Below the pieces are notes generated by a model. It was not told the origin of the DNA, searched no databases, and worked only from the letters and a program-made list of their open reading frames with translations. Made by a program: the position numbers and the translations under genes. Below are positions 53,572 through 61,864 of a stretch of DNA of 64,000 nt, in pieces; position 1 is the first letter of the stretch; every line of letters starts with the position of its first letter. Origin of the DNA: Serratia liquefaciens (GTDB lineage: Bacteria; Pseudomonadota; Gammaproteobacteria; Enterobacterales; Enterobacteriaceae); the NCBI GenBank assembly GCA_012719855.1, contig JAAXZN010000055.1, positions 22,198 to 86,197 of the forward strand. The letters run 5' to 3'.

Positions 53572-54639
53572 CTATTTGGCCAGATCGATTGGAAAATCCT
53601 GAGACGCGCGTTTCCATCGCACGATAAAAGTCTCCGCCGGCCAGGCTTCGGTTTCGCCCTGAACTTCCTTTAGCGGCTCGCCGGCGTTAAACGGATGAAC
53701 CTCAACGGCGACCGGGGTAAAGGCGTATTCGCTGACCCATTGGCCATAGCCCTGAACCACAAATCCCTGGCTGCGCTGCTGGTAAGCACTGCGCTCCGCC
53801 AGATACACCTGCCTTAAACCGTACCACGGCAAGCCGGGGAGATCATGGTGAACTAAATGATAGTTCAGATTGAGAAACAGCAGCCGCCACGGCCAGGCCG
53901 CCTCATTAATAATAGAACGTGCCTGCGGAGCTTCAACGGCGCGATGCTCAAAAAACGATCTCACCTTGGTCAGTGCCAGCGCTGGATAGCCGATCGCCAA
54001 CAGGTAAAACGCCGCCCCAATGCCATGTTGCTTCAGCCAAACCAGCACTGCTGCCAGCAGCAGCAGATGCACCAACCACATCACCAACGTGCGCAGTTCA
54101 CCGGCGGCAATCGCTTTCAGCGCATTAACCCCCGTCGCGACGATATCCAGCGCCGGACCGAATACAATCCGCCCGAACAGCGTATTGCGCACTTTGGCCA
54201 ACAGCGGAAACAGTCTGGGAAAGCGCTGCCACTGCGCCAGGCTGAAGTAATAACTTTCCGGATCTTCATGCGGGTCGGTTAAATGCTCATTGCGGTGGTG
54301 CTGAATGTGCGAATCTCGATACAGGCCATAGGGATACCACACCGCCAGCGGCAGCAGGCCAAAGAGTTGATTGATACGAGGCCAACGCGTCGGATGGCCG
54401 TGGATCAGCTCATGCTGCAACGACATATACCAGGTGGCCAGCAAAATCAGCAGTGGCCCCCCCAGCCACGGCCCCAGCGACTGCCAGTAGTGCACCACGC
54501 CAAACCAGCCGCCGTACACCGCCGCCATGATGCCCCAGGTTGGTAACTCGCATCGCCAATACCAGCGCTGGTTAAGCTGTTGGATCCAAAGGCGTTGTGC
54601 AGAATGTAAATAGTGGCTGTGGTTTTTGGCTGAGGACAT
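53572..54639 (-). CDS. Membrane fatty-acid desaturase/hydroxylase-like protein
   Basis: A 355-residue integral membrane di-iron protein. The histidine boxes are HELIHGH, HIQHHRNEH and LVHH, the pattern of desaturases, hydroxylases and ketolases. It has several long hydrophobic stretches. The substrate is unknown. It is directly upstream of the osmoprotectant importer with only 29 bases between, so a link to an imported quaternary amine or to membrane adjustment in osmotic stress is possible. Confidence 0.85.
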   Translation of the reverse strand: MSSAKNHSHYLHSAQRLWIQQLNQRWYWRCELPTWGIMAAVYGGWFGVVHYWQSLGPWLGGPLLILLATWYMSLQHELIHGHPTRWPRINQLFGLLPLAVWYPYGLYRDSHIQHHRNEHLTDPHEDPESYYFSLAQWQRFPRLFPLLAKVRNTLFGRIVFGPALDIVATGVNALKAIAAGELRTLVMWLVHLLLLAAVLVWLKQHGIGAAFYLLAIGYPALALTKVRSFFEHRAVEAPQARSIINEAAWPWRLLFLNLNYHLVHHDLPGLPWYGLRQVYLAERSAYQQRSQGFVVQGYGQWVSEYAFTPVAVEVHPFNAGEPLKEVQGETEAWPAETFIVRWKRASQDFPIDLAK

Positions 54640-54798
54640 GCGGCGGCTCGCTGTGGGTCATTTCCCTCAGTATCTGCGAGCGGCGCAGGCGCTCAAAATA
54701 ACGAAAGCGGTAAAGCAAAGTTAAAAATCAGCTATTTATGCCGTACTTTTGATGCCCAGCACACTCGCGAGCTCATTCAATGCGGTCAGTCACCGACG

Positions 54799-55185
54799 TC
54801 AGGGCACAAAATCCAGCACCGAGCTGTTGAATAAGGCGTATTCGGTCTGACTGGTCATTTTCGGCAGTTTGGCCCGCTGGACTACCTGGCTCGCCGCTGC
54901 GCATAGCTCGGCATCGCCCTCCAGCACCTTGAAATCCTTCAATGAACCGTCCGGCAACAGATGAATGCTGATTGAGCAAGTTTGAGACTTATATTTGCCG
55001 GGCGTCGGCATTTCTTGCGTAATGGCACGACGCATTCTTTCCGGATACGTGCCGTGTTGAAGCGGTGCCGACGAGCCGGCAACCACCTGACTCTTCGGTT
55101 CTGCCACCGCGGCGCTATGCGTGTCCGTATTGCAGCCAGCCAGCAACGGCAGCAGCGCTCCCCATAGCCACATCCCTGTTCTCAT
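54799..55185 (-). CDS. Lipoprotein with TolA domain III-like C-terminus
   Basis: A 128-residue lipoprotein with lipobox LLAGC (Cys18) and a C-terminal domain of about 85 residues that resembles E. coli TolA domain III: CSISIHLLPDGSLKDFKVLEG, then AELCAAASQVVQRAKLPK and a final SVLDFVP (TolA: TCTLRIKLAPDGMLLDIKPEG, PALCQAALAAAKLAKIPK, APLDFKP). Two Cys match the TolA-III disulphide. It lacks the long helical TolA domain II. The start at 55185 gives a normal lipoprotein signal; the longer frame starts in the LysR region. Confidence 0.85.
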   Translation of the reverse strand: MRTGMWLWGALLPLLAGCNTDTHSAAVAEPKSQVVAGSSAPLQHGTYPERMRRAITQEMPTPGKYKSQTCSISIHLLPDGSLKDFKVLEGDAELCAAASQVVQRAKLPKMTSQTEYALFNSSVLDFVP

Positions 55186-55223
55186 CGTTCTGCATCCTTG
55201 TCGTACCGCACAAAGGCGGAGCA

Positions 55224-56132
55224 TCAAGATGCCGGGTACAGGCTCCCGGCATCGGCACACTGCTGCAAGCGTTCACGCCACCATTTGGACGCCAGGCCGG
55301 CGTTATTCTCACGCCAGCCAAAATAGGCGACATCGCTGCAACGCTCCGATTCAACGTTTTTCGCTACCAGTTCCCCACTTTTCAGGTAAGGTTCGGCCAG
55401 ATAGCGCGGCAAATAACCACAGCCGAGACCGCTGAGCTGCGCCCGCAACTTGGCGTCAAAACCGAATACCGTCAAGGTGTCCTGCTCCTCAAGGATATTC
55501 AGGTTCTGCGGTGCATTCACCCTTGAGGTATCGCGCACCACCACGGCTCGATGCTGGCGGATCTCCGCCTTCGGCAAGGGTTCAGTCATCATCGCCAGGG
55601 GGTGCTGTGGCGAGACGGCGAACACGTAGTCCAGCCGCCCCAACTGACTAAAAGCATAGCCTACCCGCGACGGGGGTTCACAAATCGCACCAACAATAAT
55701 ATCCGCACAGCCGTAAACCAGCGACTCCCAGGATCCCGCCAGCACCTCATGACTAAAGCGCAGCCGGGTATGGTGATTCTGCTGATAAAACTCTTCAATC
55801 AGCGGCAACAGACGTTCAAAGGGAAATGAAGCATCGATGCCAAGCGTAATTTCGCTTTCCCAGCCATTTTCCACATAGCGTGCCTGCTGCTCCAAATCCT
55901 GCGCCGCGCGCAACAGCACCCGGCCCTTTTCCAGCATCAGCTTGCCGGTATCGGTAAATTTCGCCCGATGCCCGGAGCGGTCCAGCAGGGTAATATCGAG
56001 ATCGTTCTCCAGTTTTTGCACCATGTAGCTCAGCGCAGACGGCGTTTTAAACAGCACGGCGGCCGCGGCCGCAAAGGATCCGTGCCGGTCAAGCGCATCC
56101 AAAATCAGTAATGCTTCCAGGTTTAATCTCAT
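55224..56132 (-). CDS. LysR-family transcriptional regulator
   Basis: A 302-residue LysR protein with helix-turn-helix LNLEALLILDALDRHGSFAAAAAVLFKTPSALSYMVQKLE. The effector domain is standard and shows VVVRDTSRVN and GCGYLPRYLAEP. It is divergent from the isochorismatase-like gene and is probably the activator or repressor of that three-gene group. Inducer unknown. Confidence 0.92.
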   Translation of the reverse strand: MRLNLEALLILDALDRHGSFAAAAAVLFKTPSALSYMVQKLENDLDITLLDRSGHRAKFTDTGKLMLEKGRVLLRAAQDLEQQARYVENGWESEITLGIDASFPFERLLPLIEEFYQQNHHTRLRFSHEVLAGSWESLVYGCADIIVGAICEPPSRVGYAFSQLGRLDYVFAVSPQHPLAMMTEPLPKAEIRQHRAVVVRDTSRVNAPQNLNILEEQDTLTVFGFDAKLRAQLSGLGCGYLPRYLAEPYLKSGELVAKNVESERCSDVAYFGWRENNAGLASKWWRERLQQCADAGSLYPAS

Positions 56133-56273
56133 CGCTCCCCTCCGTGTATAAAAAAACTCAACAAGACGGCAAAAATTCTGCGCTATCTTTGAAATCAGCC
56201 CCTGCCTACCATGCGGTTTATCGGCGTTACATTCACCCGTTGTTAAACCGAAGTCCTACTGGGAAGGTAAATC

Positions 56274-56918
56274 ATGTCTAAATTTCAATTACTTGACAAA
56301 GACAACTCTGCGCTAATTTTTATTGACCACCAACCGCAAATGTCTTTTGGCGTGGCCAATATTGATCGCCAGCAGCTGAAAAACAACGTGGTCGGTCTGG
56401 CGAAAGCCGGCAAGATTTTCAATGTGCCCACCCTTTTCACCTCGGTTGAAACCGAAAGCTTCAGCGGCTATATCTGGCCAGAACTGCTGGCGGTTCACCC
56501 TGAAATCACCCCGATTGAACGCACTTCAATGAACTCCTGGGAAGATGCGGCCTTCGTAAAAGCCGTTGAAGCTACCGGTCGCAAAAAACTGGTGATTTCC
56601 GCGCTGTGGACCGAAGTGTGTCTGACTTTTCCGGCGCTGATGGCGCTCGAGGCAGGCTATGAAGTTTACGTGGTCACCGACACTTCCGGCGGCACCTCTG
56701 TGGATGCGCATGAGCGTTCTATCGACCGCATGGTGCAGGCCGGCGCCATCCCGGTCACCTGGCAGCAGGTGCTGTTGGAGTATCAACGCGACTGGGCACG
56801 TAAAGAGACTTACGACGCGGTTATGGAACTGGTACGCGAACACAGCGGTGCTTACGGCATGGGCGTTGACTACGCTTACACCATGGTGCATCACGCTCCG
56901 GCACGAGTGGCAAAATAA
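56274..56918 (+). CDS. Isochorismatase-like hydrolase, YcaC type
   Basis: A 214-residue cysteine hydrolase of the isochorismatase superfamily. The catalytic Asp is in IFIDHQPQM near residue 19 and the nucleophile Cys in TEVCLTFPALMALEAG near residue 118, as in E. coli YcaC. The ATG follows GGGAAGGTAAATC. It leads a group with an ABM-type enzyme and an amidohydrolase, divergent from the LysR gene. Substrate unknown. Confidence 0.88.
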   Translation: MSKFQLLDKDNSALIFIDHQPQMSFGVANIDRQQLKNNVVGLAKAGKIFNVPTLFTSVETESFSGYIWPELLAVHPEITPIERTSMNSWEDAAFVKAVEATGRKKLVISALWTEVCLTFPALMALEAGYEVYVVTDTSGGTSVDAHERSIDRMVQAGAIPVTWQQVLLEYQRDWARKETYDAVMELVREHSGAYGMGVDYAYTMVHHAPARVAK

Positions 56919-56923
56919 ACCTT

Positions 56924-56950
56924 AACCCCGGCCTTATCGCCGGGGTTTTT
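56924..56950 (+). terminator. Terminator after the isochorismatase-like gene
   Basis: AACCCCGGC and GCCGGGGTT form a 9-bp stem with a six-base loop followed by TTT. The next gene starts 15 bases later, so this could reduce its expression. Confidence 0.8.
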
Positions 56951-56964
56951 CTGGAGTCGGTGCT

Positions 56965-57510
56965 ATGGCCCATCCGCAGCATGTCACGTTAGTCATCACT
57001 CATCGTTTGGCGCCTGGGCAGGAAGCGGCCTATGAGGCCTGGCTGAAACGCATTATGCCCGAAGCCGCCAACTTTACCGGGCATCTGGGCGTTAACGTGA
57101 TCCGCCCCAGCGGCAACGAACAGGCCTACACCGTACTGGTCCGTTTTGACAACCTCGACAATCTGTCCCAGTGGGTTAACTCACCGCTGCGCAAACGCTA
57201 CGTCGAGGAGGTTTCACCGCTGCTGCTGGAGAGCGACAGCATTGAAATTCGGCCCGGTGCAGAATTCTGGTTCACGCCGCCGAGCGCCAATACCCGCCAA
57301 CCCGCCCAGTGGAAACAGTTTTTGATCACCCTGCTGGTGATTTTCCCATCCACCAACTTGGTGCCTTGGGTCTGGGGCAAACTGTGTCCACCGTTGAACG
57401 GCACGCTGGCCGGCCATTTTCTCAATGACGCCACCGTAGTCGCCCTGGTGGTTTACCTCTGGATGCCAATAGTGACTCGTCTATTTCATCAATGGCTCAC
57501 CCGCCGTTAG
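56965..57510 (+). CDS. ABM-domain protein with two membrane helices
   Basis: A 181-residue protein. The first about 95 residues form an antibiotic biosynthesis monooxygenase (ABM) ferredoxin-like fold (TLVITHRLAPGQEAAYEAWLKRIMPEAANFTGHLG), and the C-terminal part has two membrane helices. Such membrane ABM proteins are common, with unknown role. It is 22 bases before the amidohydrolase gene. Confidence 0.85.
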   Translation: MAHPQHVTLVITHRLAPGQEAAYEAWLKRIMPEAANFTGHLGVNVIRPSGNEQAYTVLVRFDNLDNLSQWVNSPLRKRYVEEVSPLLLESDSIEIRPGAEFWFTPPSANTRQPAQWKQFLITLLVIFPSTNLVPWVWGKLCPPLNGTLAGHFLNDATVVALVVYLWMPIVTRLFHQWLTRR

Positions 57511-57531
57511 GCGGCCTGCCGGGAGAACGTT

Positions 57532-59403
57532 ATGACTAACACCGCTTCCCTGATTATCACCAACGGTAAATTTCACACTGTCGATCGCGAGGCGCCAACC
57601 GCTCAGGCGGTCGCTATCCGCGACGGTAAATTCCTCGCCGTCGGCAGTGAAAACGACGTTATGCAACATGCAGGGCCTGAAACCCCGGTGATTGACCTGC
57701 ACGGTCACACCGCCGTCCCCGGCCTTAACGACTCGCACCTGCACCTGATACGCGGCGGCCTGAACTACAATCTTGAGCTGCGTTGGGAAGGCGTGCCGTC
57801 ATTGGCCGATGCGCTGCGCATGCTGAAAGAGCAGGCACTGCGTACCCCCAGCCCACAATGGGTGCGGGTAGTCGGCGGCTGGACCGAATTCCAGTTCGCG
57901 GAGCGGCGGATGCCAACGCTGGACGAAATCAATCAGGCGGCGCCGGATACCCCGGTGTTTATTCTGCACCTGTACGATCGCGCGTTACTCAACCGAGCAG
58001 CGCTGAAAGTGGTGGGCTACACCAAAGATACGCCAAACCCGCCGGGGGGCGAGATCCAGCGCGATGGCAACGGCAACCCAACCGGAATGCTGATTGCCAA
58101 GCCCAATGCCATGATCCTGTATGCCACGCTGGCCAAAGGGCCCAAGCTGCCGCTTGAGCAACAGGTCAATTCCACCCGCCAGTTTATGCGCGAGCTCAAT
58201 CGCCTTGGCCTGACCAGCGCCATCGACGCCGGCGGCGGCTTCCAGAATTATCCCGATGACTATCAGGTGATTTCCGAGCTGCACGAGAAGAAACAGCTGA
58301 CTCTGCGTATCGCCTATAACCTGTTCACCCAGCGACCGAAGCAGGAGCTGGAAGATTTCCAACTGTGGACCGACATGCTGAAACCGGGCCAGGGCACCGA
58401 TTTTTACCGTCATAACGGTGCCGGCGAGATGTTGGTATTCTCCGCCGCCGACTTCGAGGATTTCCTCCAGCCGCGTCCGGATCTGCCGGAAGGGACGGAG
58501 GACGAGCTCGAGCGCGTGGTACGTCATCTGGTCGAGCACCGCTGGCCATTCCGTCTGCATGCCACCTACGACGAGTCCATCAGCCGCATGCTGAACGTGT
58601 TCGAAAAGGTGAACCGCGATATTCCCTTCAACGGCCTGCACTGGATCTTCGACCACGCGGAAACCATCTCCGAACGCAATATCGAACGGGTGAAAGCCCT
58701 GGGCGGTGGCATTGCCGTGCAGCACCGAATGGCGTTTCAGGGGGAGTATTTTGCCGAACGCTACGGCAAAGAAGCCACCGGACAGACGCCGCCGGTCGCG
58801 AAAATGCTGGCGGCCGAACTGCCGGTTGGGTTAGGCACCGACGCCACCCGCGTGGCCAGTTATAACCCGTGGACGGCGCTGTATTGGCTGGTGTCCGGCC
58901 GTACCGTTGGCGGTATGGCGATGTACGACGACAGTGCGCGCTTGGATCGCGAAACGGCACTGATGCTGTGGACCCAGGGCAGCGCCTGGTTCTCAACCGA
59001 ACAGGGTAAGAAAGGGCAGATTAAGGTCGGTCAGCTGGCCGATTTGGCCGTGCTGTCGCAGGATTATTTCAGCATCCCCGAGGAGCAGATCAAGGGGATT
59101 GAATCGGTGATGACGGTGGTGGACGGCAAGGTGGTTTACGCCGCCGGCAGTTTCTCACCGCTGGCGCCGCCGGCAATCCCGGTGCTGCCGGACTGGTCGC
59201 CGGTAACGCAGGTGCCGGGGCATTATCGCTCTGCTCCCCCTTCAGCCGCGACCCGAGTCGGGGTGCTGAGCCAGGCGCACCAGTGTTGCGGCCCTTGTGG
59301 CGTGCACGCGCATCAACATGACGTCGCCCGCCGTTCCAGCATTCCTGTTTCAGACGACCATGCCTTTTGGGGCGCATTCGGTTGTTCTTGCTTTGCCTTT
59401 TAA
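57532..59403 (+). CDS. YtcJ-like amidohydrolase with Cys/His-rich tail
   Basis: A 623-residue amidohydrolase. It has TAVPGLNDSHLHLIRGG near residue 67 (HxH metal motif) and VGLGTDATRVASYNPWTALYWLVSG towards the end, typical of YtcJ-type enzymes. The last 55 residues are unusual: they contain HQCCGPCGVHAHQHD and end GCSCFAF, a cluster of Cys and His that may bind metal. GGGAGAACG precedes the ATG. Last gene of the group with the YcaC-like hydrolase and ABM protein. Confidence 0.88.
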   Translation: MTNTASLIITNGKFHTVDREAPTAQAVAIRDGKFLAVGSENDVMQHAGPETPVIDLHGHTAVPGLNDSHLHLIRGGLNYNLELRWEGVPSLADALRMLKEQALRTPSPQWVRVVGGWTEFQFAERRMPTLDEINQAAPDTPVFILHLYDRALLNRAALKVVGYTKDTPNPPGGEIQRDGNGNPTGMLIAKPNAMILYATLAKGPKLPLEQQVNSTRQFMRELNRLGLTSAIDAGGGFQNYPDDYQVISELHEKKQLTLRIAYNLFTQRPKQELEDFQLWTDMLKPGQGTDFYRHNGAGEMLVFSAADFEDFLQPRPDLPEGTEDELERVVRHLVEHRWPFRLHATYDESISRMLNVFEKVNRDIPFNGLHWIFDHAETISERNIERVKALGGGIAVQHRMAFQGEYFAERYGKEATGQTPPVAKMLAAELPVGLGTDATRVASYNPWTALYWLVSGRTVGGMAMYDDSARLDRETALMLWTQGSAWFSTEQGKKGQIKVGQLADLAVLSQDYFSIPEEQIKGIESVMTVVDGKVVYAAGSFSPLAPPAIPVLPDWSPVTQVPGHYRSAPPSAATRVGVLSQAHQCCGPCGVHAHQHDVARRSSIPVSDDHAFWGAFGCSCFAF

Positions 59404-59469
59404 TCACCAAGCTACCAGCCTGGCAACTTATTAAGCTAGTAACAAATTAACTTATTGACCCATTAACTT

Positions 59470-59496
59470 CTGATGCTCGCAGCTTGCGAGCATCAG
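59470..59496. terminator. Terminator between convergent genes
   Basis: A perfect 12-bp stem (CTGATGCTCGCA and its complement) with a GCT loop lies between the amidohydrolase gene and the MocA-type dehydrogenase gene, both ending here. No strong T-run, so it may act as a barrier in both directions. Confidence 0.6.
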
Positions 59497-59507
59497 AGTC
59501 CCTGGGA

Positions 59508-60638
59508 TCAGTCGCGGTTGATTTCCAGCCAACGCCGCTGTTCGGCGGAAGCGGCTATCGCATCCAGAACACAAGAGACTTTCCAGCCCTCCTCAAAGTC
59601 CGGCCACATACGATCACCGGCGGCAATGCCGTTAACCAGGTCGCGGATCTCTACCGTTTTCTGATCGTTAAAACCGATGCCGTGCCCTGCGCTAATACAG
59701 AAGGCGGCGTAATCCGGATGCTTCGGTCCTGCCAACAGCGTTTTAAACCCCTGACGCTCCGCCGGCTCATCGTGACGATACAGCTTCAGCTCCGCCATTC
59801 GCTCCTGGGTGTAACTCAACGTGCCCTTGGTTCCGGTAACCACGTAGGTCAGCCCCATCTTGCGCCCGCAGGCAATGCGTGAAGTCTCGATGGTGCCCAT
59901 GGCGCCACCGGCAAAACGCACCAGCGCGCTGGCCTGATCCTCATTTTCCACCTGGTGCATCAGCGTAGGGTCTTTCGCGTCCGGGCGCTGTTTGATGATG
60001 GTCTGCATATCGCCGGAGACCGCCACGATATCACCCACCAGGTAATGCGCCATGTTAACGATATGCGCCGCCAAATCGCCCAACGCGCCTAACCCGGCAG
60101 TGGCCTTGCGACAGTGCCAGTCGATAGGCGTTCGCGGATCGGCGAGATAATCTTCATTGTGCGTGCCGTAAAAATGCACCACTTCGCCAATCTCGCCATT
60201 GGCGATAATTTCGCGCGCCAGCTGGCTGGTCGGGTTCTTCATATAGTTGAAACCCACCAGCGTTTTAACCCCCTTGGCGCGAGCAGCCTGCACCATTTCA
60301 GCGGCGTCTTTGGCGTCCAACGCCAGCGGCTTTTCAGAATAAACGTGTTTGCCGTGGCGAATCGCTTCCAGCGCCATCTCTTTATGCAGGAAATTTGGCG
60401 CGCAGATATCCACCACGTCAATAGCCGGATCTGCCACCAGCTGGCGCCAGTCGGCGGTCGAGCGAGAGAAACCAAATTCCGCAGCGCGCTGCTGCGCCAG
60501 CTCCGGCGTCACTTCCGCCAGCATTTCCAACACCAGTTCACCCTTCAGTGGAAATACCGTGGCAACCTGCGCATAAGCAATAGCATGGCAGCGCCCAATG
60601 TAGCCGGTGCCAATTAAACCAACGCGTACCTGTTTCAT
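59508..60638 (-). CDS. Gfo/Idh/MocA-family oxidoreductase
   Basis: A 376-residue NAD(P)-dependent dehydrogenase. The Rossmann motif is VGLIGTGYIGRCHA near residue 6, EKPLALDAKDAAEM near residue 95 holds the catalytic Lys, and DLAAHIVNMAHYLVGD the conserved His region. Members oxidise sugars, inositols or related cyclitols. I start at the ATG at 60638; a GTG directly before it is less likely. Two TGAAAT-type palindromes lie upstream. Confidence 0.9.
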   Translation of the reverse strand: MKQVRVGLIGTGYIGRCHAIAYAQVATVFPLKGELVLEMLAEVTPELAQQRAAEFGFSRSTADWRQLVADPAIDVVDICAPNFLHKEMALEAIRHGKHVYSEKPLALDAKDAAEMVQAARAKGVKTLVGFNYMKNPTSQLAREIIANGEIGEVVHFYGTHNEDYLADPRTPIDWHCRKATAGLGALGDLAAHIVNMAHYLVGDIVAVSGDMQTIIKQRPDAKDPTLMHQVENEDQASALVRFAGGAMGTIETSRIACGRKMGLTYVVTGTKGTLSYTQERMAELKLYRHDEPAERQGFKTLLAGPKHPDYAAFCISAGHGIGFNDQKTVEIRDLVNGIAAGDRMWPDFEEGWKVSCVLDAIAASAEQRRWLEINRD

Positions 60639-60716
60639 CACCCTCTCCCGTTGCCCGTATCCGTAATCTGGTCAGCGCGCCACTCGATGAAACGCGCCAT
60701 CTGCGATACGGTTATA

Positions 60717-60732
60717 TGAAATATAAATTTCA
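60717..60732. promoter_or_regulatory. Palindrome, possible RpiR-type operator
   Basis: TGAAAT and ATTTCA flank a four-base centre. A similar site, TGAATATTTTATTTCA, is at 60859-60874. Both lie in the gap between the dehydrogenase and GST genes and may control one or both; the regulator is not in the window. Confidence 0.4.
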
Positions 60733-60876
60733 ATAACAAGCAAAGAGGAAAATAAAACTCATATCCGTGATGCCGTTCATGAAACCTTGCAGACGGGAAT
60801 GCAACGAGACGGTCTCAAAGGTACGCGGCGGCTTCTGCTCAGAGATATCAGGCCAAAATGAATATTTTATTTCATA

Positions 60877-61500
60877 TCATGGCAAACCGTTGGCACCGTA
60901 CAGCAAGAAGCCCGGCCGCTGTTTCAGCCGTTGCCAATACTCCTGCAACCTTGGGTAATCCGGACGTACAAAGGGGGTCATCAGCCAACGATTCAGCGAC
61001 AAGCCAATCACCACGTCTGCCAGGCTAAAGGTCGCGCCAGTAATATAAGTTTTCCCCTGCGCCAAATGCTGTTCGAGCATGCCCATTAACCTGTTCCACT
61101 CCCGTTCCGCCGCCGCCAGCCGCTGCGAGTCCTGATAAGCGGCATCCTGGCGAACTCGCGACATAAAAACATAGCGCCAGGCGTTATTGAGTTCGGTAGC
61201 CTGCCAGTCCATCCAGATTTCCACCTCGGCCCGCGCGCCCGGTTCTGTCGGTAGCAGATCCTGACGCCCTTCCCGGCCCGCCAGATAACGGCAAATAGTG
61301 TTGGATTCCCACAGCACCCGTTCGCCGTCAATCAACACCGGCACCAGGCCGTTGGGGTTGAGGGCTAAAAACTCCGCGGTTTGTGTGGAGCGAAAACCAC
61401 TGCCCCAGTCTTCTCTGGTCATCGGCAACGCCAGCTCGTGACTGGTCCACAGTACCTTGCGCACATTGATCGACGAGGCCTTACCCAGCAATTTCAACAT
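60877..61500 (-). CDS. Glutathione S-transferase
   Basis: A 207-residue GST. The N-terminal thioredoxin fold starts MLKLLGKASSINVRKVLWTSHELALP and has ALNPNGLVPVLIDGERVLWESNTICRYLAG, where PVL and ES bind glutathione. The C-terminal domain is all-helical. It probably conjugates or reduces electrophiles. Its ATG follows the DUF1127 stop without a gap. Confidence 0.9.
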   Translation of the reverse strand: MLKLLGKASSINVRKVLWTSHELALPMTREDWGSGFRSTQTAEFLALNPNGLVPVLIDGERVLWESNTICRYLAGREGRQDLLPTEPGARAEVEIWMDWQATELNNAWRYVFMSRVRQDAAYQDSQRLAAAEREWNRLMGMLEQHLAQGKTYITGATFSLADVVIGLSLNRWLMTPFVRPDYPRLQEYWQRLKQRPGFLLYGANGLP

Positions 61501-61686
61501 CTACGCCCTCCAAAAAGGCTTGCGCCCTTCTTTCATTGCCTGTGCGCGTGACAGGCCAATATCCGCCAGTTGAGCTTCATCCAACTGCAACAAACACCTA
61601 CGGGTGCGGTAACGTTGCAGGTACAGTCGGCAGAGTGGAAATATCGCCCGGCGTTGTACCGGTTCGCTTTCGACAGAAACGCTCAT
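61501..61686 (-). CDS. DUF1127 small protein
   Basis: A 61-residue basic protein with the DUF1127 pattern (LYLQRYRTRRCLLQLDEAQLADIGLSRAQAMKEGRKPFW). GGAGGAG is a strong ribosome site. It immediately precedes the GST gene in an operon. Small DUF1127 proteins have been linked to RNA/phosphate metabolism in other bacteria; the role here is unknown. Confidence 0.88.
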   Translation of the reverse strand: MSVSVESEPVQRRAIFPLCRLYLQRYRTRRCLLQLDEAQLADIGLSRAQAMKEGRKPFWRA

Positions 61687-61864
61687 CAGGGCTCCTCCTT
61701 CTATTCAGCCTCGGGGTCAATGATGCTGTGCGGGCGAAAAACAATACAGATTCACGGCGGTGATATTTTTTCCATACAAAAGCTGTCTCTGCCTGTCTGA
61801 ATGGTCTAATTTATTCTCATCTGTACCGGTATTTTCCTTAACCACTCTCGCCTTGGGTATCTGT

